This document shows, in pieces, positions 61,028 to 64,000 of a stretch of DNA of 64,000 bases (positions are counted from its first letter, which is position 1; each line of letters begins with the position of its first letter). Source of the DNA: Halomontanus rarus (GTDB lineage: Archaea > Halobacteriota > Halobacteria > Halobacteriales > Natrialbaceae); NCBI RefSeq assembly GCF_029338335.1, contig NZ_CP119798.1; one strand, 5' to 3'. The position numbers and the translations under genes were made by a program. A model generated the notes under the pieces. It was given only the letters and a program-made list of their open reading frames with translations, was not told the DNA's origin and made no database searches.

Positions 61028-62794
61028 ATGACTATACATATTTCAAGAAGAAAAATGCTCGCTGCGGGTGGAACAGTAGGTTCACTCGGTGTCGCTAGCG
61101 CACTCTCTTTGAATTTTATAGAAGCCACGGAATCATCCTTGAACCTCGAGAAGTTCATACAACCGCTCCCGATTCCGGAGGTTCGGGAGCCGAACGATGA
61201 GGGAGATGATGCAGACTACTACGAGATCTCGTTGCAGGAGTTCGAGCAGAAGGTCCATCCGGACCTCCCAGCGACTACGTTCTGGGGTTTTGACGGAACG
61301 GTCCCGGGCCCAATCATCAAAGCGCGTCGCAACGAACAGATCAAGGTCCTGTTTGATAATAGTGATCTCCCAGAAGACCACCTTTTCGAGGTTGACGACC
61401 TAATCCACGGTACATCCTCTGAGGATTATGACAATTATGATGGCCCCATCCCAGAGGTTCGGACATCGGTCCACAAGCACGGACTCAAGGTGGAGGAAGC
61501 GAGCGATGGTCAGGGCGCCGCGTGGAAGGCACCCGACGGGACCACCGGCCCGCGATTCGTTAAGCACGTCCATGACATTCCAAACCGGCAGAAGCGAATG
61601 ACTGGGACGTACCATGACCATGCGCTCGGCATTAGTCGACTCAACAACTACGCTGGACTGAACGGCTTCTATATCATTGAGAGCGAGGAGGAGAAGGAAC
61701 TGAACCTCCCAAGCGGTGAGTACGACATTCCGCTCATGATACAGGACAAGACATTTGAAGAGGATGGGACGCTTCACTATCCAGACTCGTTCGTAGAGAA
61801 CTTTGCGGGCGATACCGCCTTCGTCAATGGCGCTGTATGGCCATTCCTGGAGGTCGAACCTCGTCGGTACCGGTTCCGATTGGTGAACCAGTCGAACGGC
61901 CGGACATTCGATCTCTCGCTCACGAATGATACCGATGACGACCACGGGCACAATGTCCCGACGATATATCAGTTTGCTCCCGACCACGGGTTCCTGGAAG
62001 ATGTCGTCCCCATCGGACCCCATGGTGATCTCGAATCGTTGCTGCTTGCGCCATTCGAGCGAGCCGAAGTCATTATTGACTTCTCAGAGTACGCCGGAGA
62101 GACACTTACTCTCACCAACGACGCCGAGTTCCCCTTCATGGGTAAAGGCGATCATGGTGACCACGAGATGCATGATGGCGACGACATGGAAGGGATGGAA
62201 GAGGACGATATGGAAGGGGACAACATGGAAGGGATGGAAGATATGGAAGCCGACAATGACTTCCCCGACCTGGCAGACATTATGCAGTTTCAGGTCACTG
62301 ATTCCGTTGACGAACAAGACAACAGTGCCGACCCAATGGAGTTGGAACTACCGGATCGGTCTAGGTATAACGAAAACGCGGTGCAGGAGACGCGACAGAT
62401 GACGATGGGCATGCGGATGAAGGACAATGAACCCGATCTCCACGTTCTGAACGGCAAGACCTTCCACGAAGGCGGTGACTACGCACAGCCACACCTCGAA
62501 ACGACCGAAATCTGGGAACTCGAGAACAACGGCCATCACTCCCATCCGATCCACCTGCATCTCGTCGATTTCGAGGTCATCGGACGTGGACCAGACGGAA
62601 CACACGATCCTATGCCGAACGAGCGCGGTTCGAAGGATACTGTCCTAGTTGACCCGGGAGAAACCGTCCGAATCATCACACAGTTCGAGGGCTTCGCCGG
62701 CAAGTATATGTGGCACTGCCATGTCCTCGAGCACGAGGATCACGCGATGATGCGGCCGTTCGAGGTTGTAACGGGCAACTCTAGTAAGGAGTGA
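61028..62794 (+). CDS. Multicopper oxidase with Met/His/Asp-rich insert
   Basis: The 588-residue protein has a Tat-like signal (HISRRKMLAAGGTVGSLG) and the copper ligands of a three-domain oxidase: HKHG (149-151), YHDHA (196-198), HPIHLHL (506-511) and WHCHVLEHEDHAM (562-574), with Cys564 and Met574 at the type-1 site. Family members oxidise metals, phenols or bilirubin-like substrates. Residues about 375-412 are a HGDHEMHDGDDMEGMEEDDM-type insert, recalling the Met-rich copper-binding insert of CueO. ATG 61028 lies about 30 bases after a TATA-like CTATATTA; the frame upstream of it is AT-rich and was rejected. Confidence 0.95.
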   Translation: MTIHISRRKMLAAGGTVGSLGVASALSLNFIEATESSLNLEKFIQPLPIPEVREPNDEGDDADYYEISLQEFEQKVHPDLPATTFWGFDGTVPGPIIKARRNEQIKVLFDNSDLPEDHLFEVDDLIHGTSSEDYDNYDGPIPEVRTSVHKHGLKVEEASDGQGAAWKAPDGTTGPRFVKHVHDIPNRQKRMTGTYHDHALGISRLNNYAGLNGFYIIESEEEKELNLPSGEYDIPLMIQDKTFEEDGTLHYPDSFVENFAGDTAFVNGAVWPFLEVEPRRYRFRLVNQSNGRTFDLSLTNDTDDDHGHNVPTIYQFAPDHGFLEDVVPIGPHGDLESLLLAPFERAEVIIDFSEYAGETLTLTNDAEFPFMGKGDHGDHEMHDGDDMEGMEEDDMEGDNMEGMEDMEADNDFPDLADIMQFQVTDSVDEQDNSADPMELELPDRSRYNENAVQETRQMTMGMRMKDNEPDLHVLNGKTFHEGGDYAQPHLETTEIWELENNGHHSHPIHLHLVDFEVIGRGPDGTHDPMPNERGSKDTVLVDPGETVRIITQFEGFAGKYMWHCHVLEHEDHAMMRPFEVVTGNSSKE

Positions 62795-62798
62795 AGTA

Positions 62799-62820
62799 CC
62801 GCGGGCGCGGTGGCCCGCGG
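62799..62820 (+). terminator. Hairpin after the multicopper oxidase
   Basis: CCGCGGGC-GCGGTG-GCCCGCGG is a perfect 8-bp GC stem five bases after the oxidase stop. A typical haloarchaeal 3' end structure, though without a long T-run. Confidence 0.5.
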
Positions 62821-63009
62821 CGTCTGTGTTTAGTCCCCGTTGGACACAACGGACTTTGATTCCCCTCGCACTTGCTTCTCGCTGGAAGCGCGTGCCGACG
62901 TTCCGTGTCGGTCAACACCCGAACCAACCACTGTTCCGTGAGGGTCGGCCCCTTCACTAGGGCCCGATACCGCTCGTCTCATCTTCTTCACTCGAGGAAG
63001 CGGACCTCG

Positions 63010-63480
63010 AGGTCCCACTGGAACCGGGAAATCGAACTCTTCAAGCGCACTGCAGGGCTGCCCCATCCGGTCGGCGTGGACGTTCTCGTGAATGGACTCG
63101 GCTGTCGACAGACCGAAGCGGAGTGGCCGTTCGACTACCTGCGTGCCCACAGTACCAAGACGACGATTTCGGGCGGGACACGGTCGACGACTGCCCGAGC
63201 AGCTGCCGGTGAAGTCCTCGTCGCTGCAAAACTCCACAGTGGCCGGAAAACGGATCTTGCTGATGTCCTCGCTGCTATTCCCGCAATCAATCTCGACGAA
63301 GTCGAGTCCCATCTTCACCGTGGTGACGCTGATGCTCTTCAGTCGCAACTCAGTGACGCACAAGAGTTCATCGCAGAGGGTGGACTCAATCACCGCTTCA
63401 AGAGTATGTTCGGCCAATCGTCAGCTTCGGCTGATGACATCGAAACGTTCCTCGAGTTCCTACAGAAACAGCAGTCATAG
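63010..63480 (+). pseudogene. C-terminal part of an AbiEii-like nucleotidyltransferase
   Basis: The frame reads LFKRTAGLPHPVGVDVLVNG, then ISGGTRSTTARAAAGEVLVA, AKLHSGRKTDLADVLAAIPA and LEFLQKQQS to a TAG stop. AAKLHSGRKTDLADV is like the conserved late part of AbiEii-type toxins. The N-terminal nucleotidyltransferase core with its catalytic aspartates is missing and upstream frames are broken. It is probably the relic of a toxin gene. Confidence 0.5.
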
Positions 63481-64000
63481 AGCTGTTGTAAATATCCTCG
63501 TCGCGAAGAAGATAGAGGAAGGAATCGTGTTCCCTGCTGTTTTTTCGCCGCTCCTAGAGGAAGCGAGGCGACAACTAATGACTCGGAACGTTCGGTTCTT
63601 TAAGTGTCTCTGGTTACAAGGTAAAGCTACGAAGGGATTTTCGGTGGCTATTATGCTGAAAGAGCGACTGTAGTTGTTGTTCTACACCTCACAACATTAG
63701 ACAAACAAGTCCTCTAAAAGTCGTATCCCCACCCACGAAGAATAGATTCCGCATCGCCTAAGTTCTGCATCCCTGCTAGATTGATGGCTTTGCGAGCGTT
63801 GAGTCGAGGCATATCTCCGAATCAATCCCCGAGATCGCGCTCAGCAGCGCGTCTCCTCTGTCGTTTCTGTCAAAGATTCCAATCTGTGACAACTAGCTAT
63901 AGGTAAATCTGTTACAGATGTCTGTTCCGAATATATGTAATATGTGTGTTCGCTTCACCATATTGGCACACCTCAACTTCTCTGTTACATTCTTCTGTGA
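63481..64000. other. 520-base right edge without a supported gene
   Basis: AT-rich to mixed DNA with only short frames. A gene may begin beyond the edge. Nothing else is visible. Confidence 0.4.

Overview
The window is from an extremely halophilic archaeon, probably a Natrialbales-type haloarchaeon. Its proteins are strongly acidic, many genes have a TATA box about 25 to 30 bases before a leaderless start codon, and it is full of haloarchaeal families: DUF7344 winged-helix proteins, HalOD1 domains, HalX-like and Bat-type regulators, SipW-type secreted proteins, Orc1/Cdc6. GC-rich gene blocks alternate with AT-rich stretches filled with decayed genes, transposon ends and truncated paralogues. 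An Orc1/Cdc6 gene with an origin-like box, ArdC, an RHH/PIN pair and integrase remnants suggest a megaplasmid or integrated accessory region. No rRNA or tRNA gene was recognised.

Region by region. 1-1.5 kb: the end of an unknown gene and decayed repeats. 1.5-12 kb: the most coherent block. A membrane zinc-ribbon protein and a DUF7344 regulator sit beside a co-directional run of five RR-signal secreted proteins, four of which keep the C-terminal EQ(C/A)RH(N/V)D signature. An ER-type signal peptidase and a last exported protein with an acidic tail follow. This looks like a TasA/camelysin-type surface-fibre locus with its own signal peptidase. 12.1-13.7 kb: an IS200/IS605 element, missing its left end, splits a small zinc-finger gene. 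14-22 kb: a 7TM histidine kinase whose stop codon lies in a MITE, a divergent receiver-kinase / HxlR-receiver pair, a DUF7344 protein, a coiled-coil protein, an OB-fold protein and a PadR regulator. 22-26 kb: small zinc proteins, a candidate structured RNA, and a membrane-bound MarR-like regulator between two exported proteins whose promoters share an 11-bp-phased repeat. 26-42 kb: decayed DNA with islands of regulators, CPBP membrane proteases, a two-repeat CRISPR relic, two 44-residue acidic paralogues, integrase remnants and a pair of related hairpin elements. 42-47 kb: two PAS kinases, Orc1/Cdc6 and a rearrangement point. 47-55 kb: two very large multi-PAS kinases and a broken DUF7692 gene. 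55-64 kb: ArdC, an RHH/PIN pair, PadR, a chemotaxis-type transducer, a multicopper oxidase with a Met/His/Asp-rich insert, and a truncated nucleotidyltransferase.

The best candidate for an under-described system is the 3.2-12 kb cassette. Its proteins share an export signal and tail motif, one carries a von Willebrand A domain inserted in its fold, a second accessory module sits in different places in two members, and structured leaders with covarying stems precede two of the genes.
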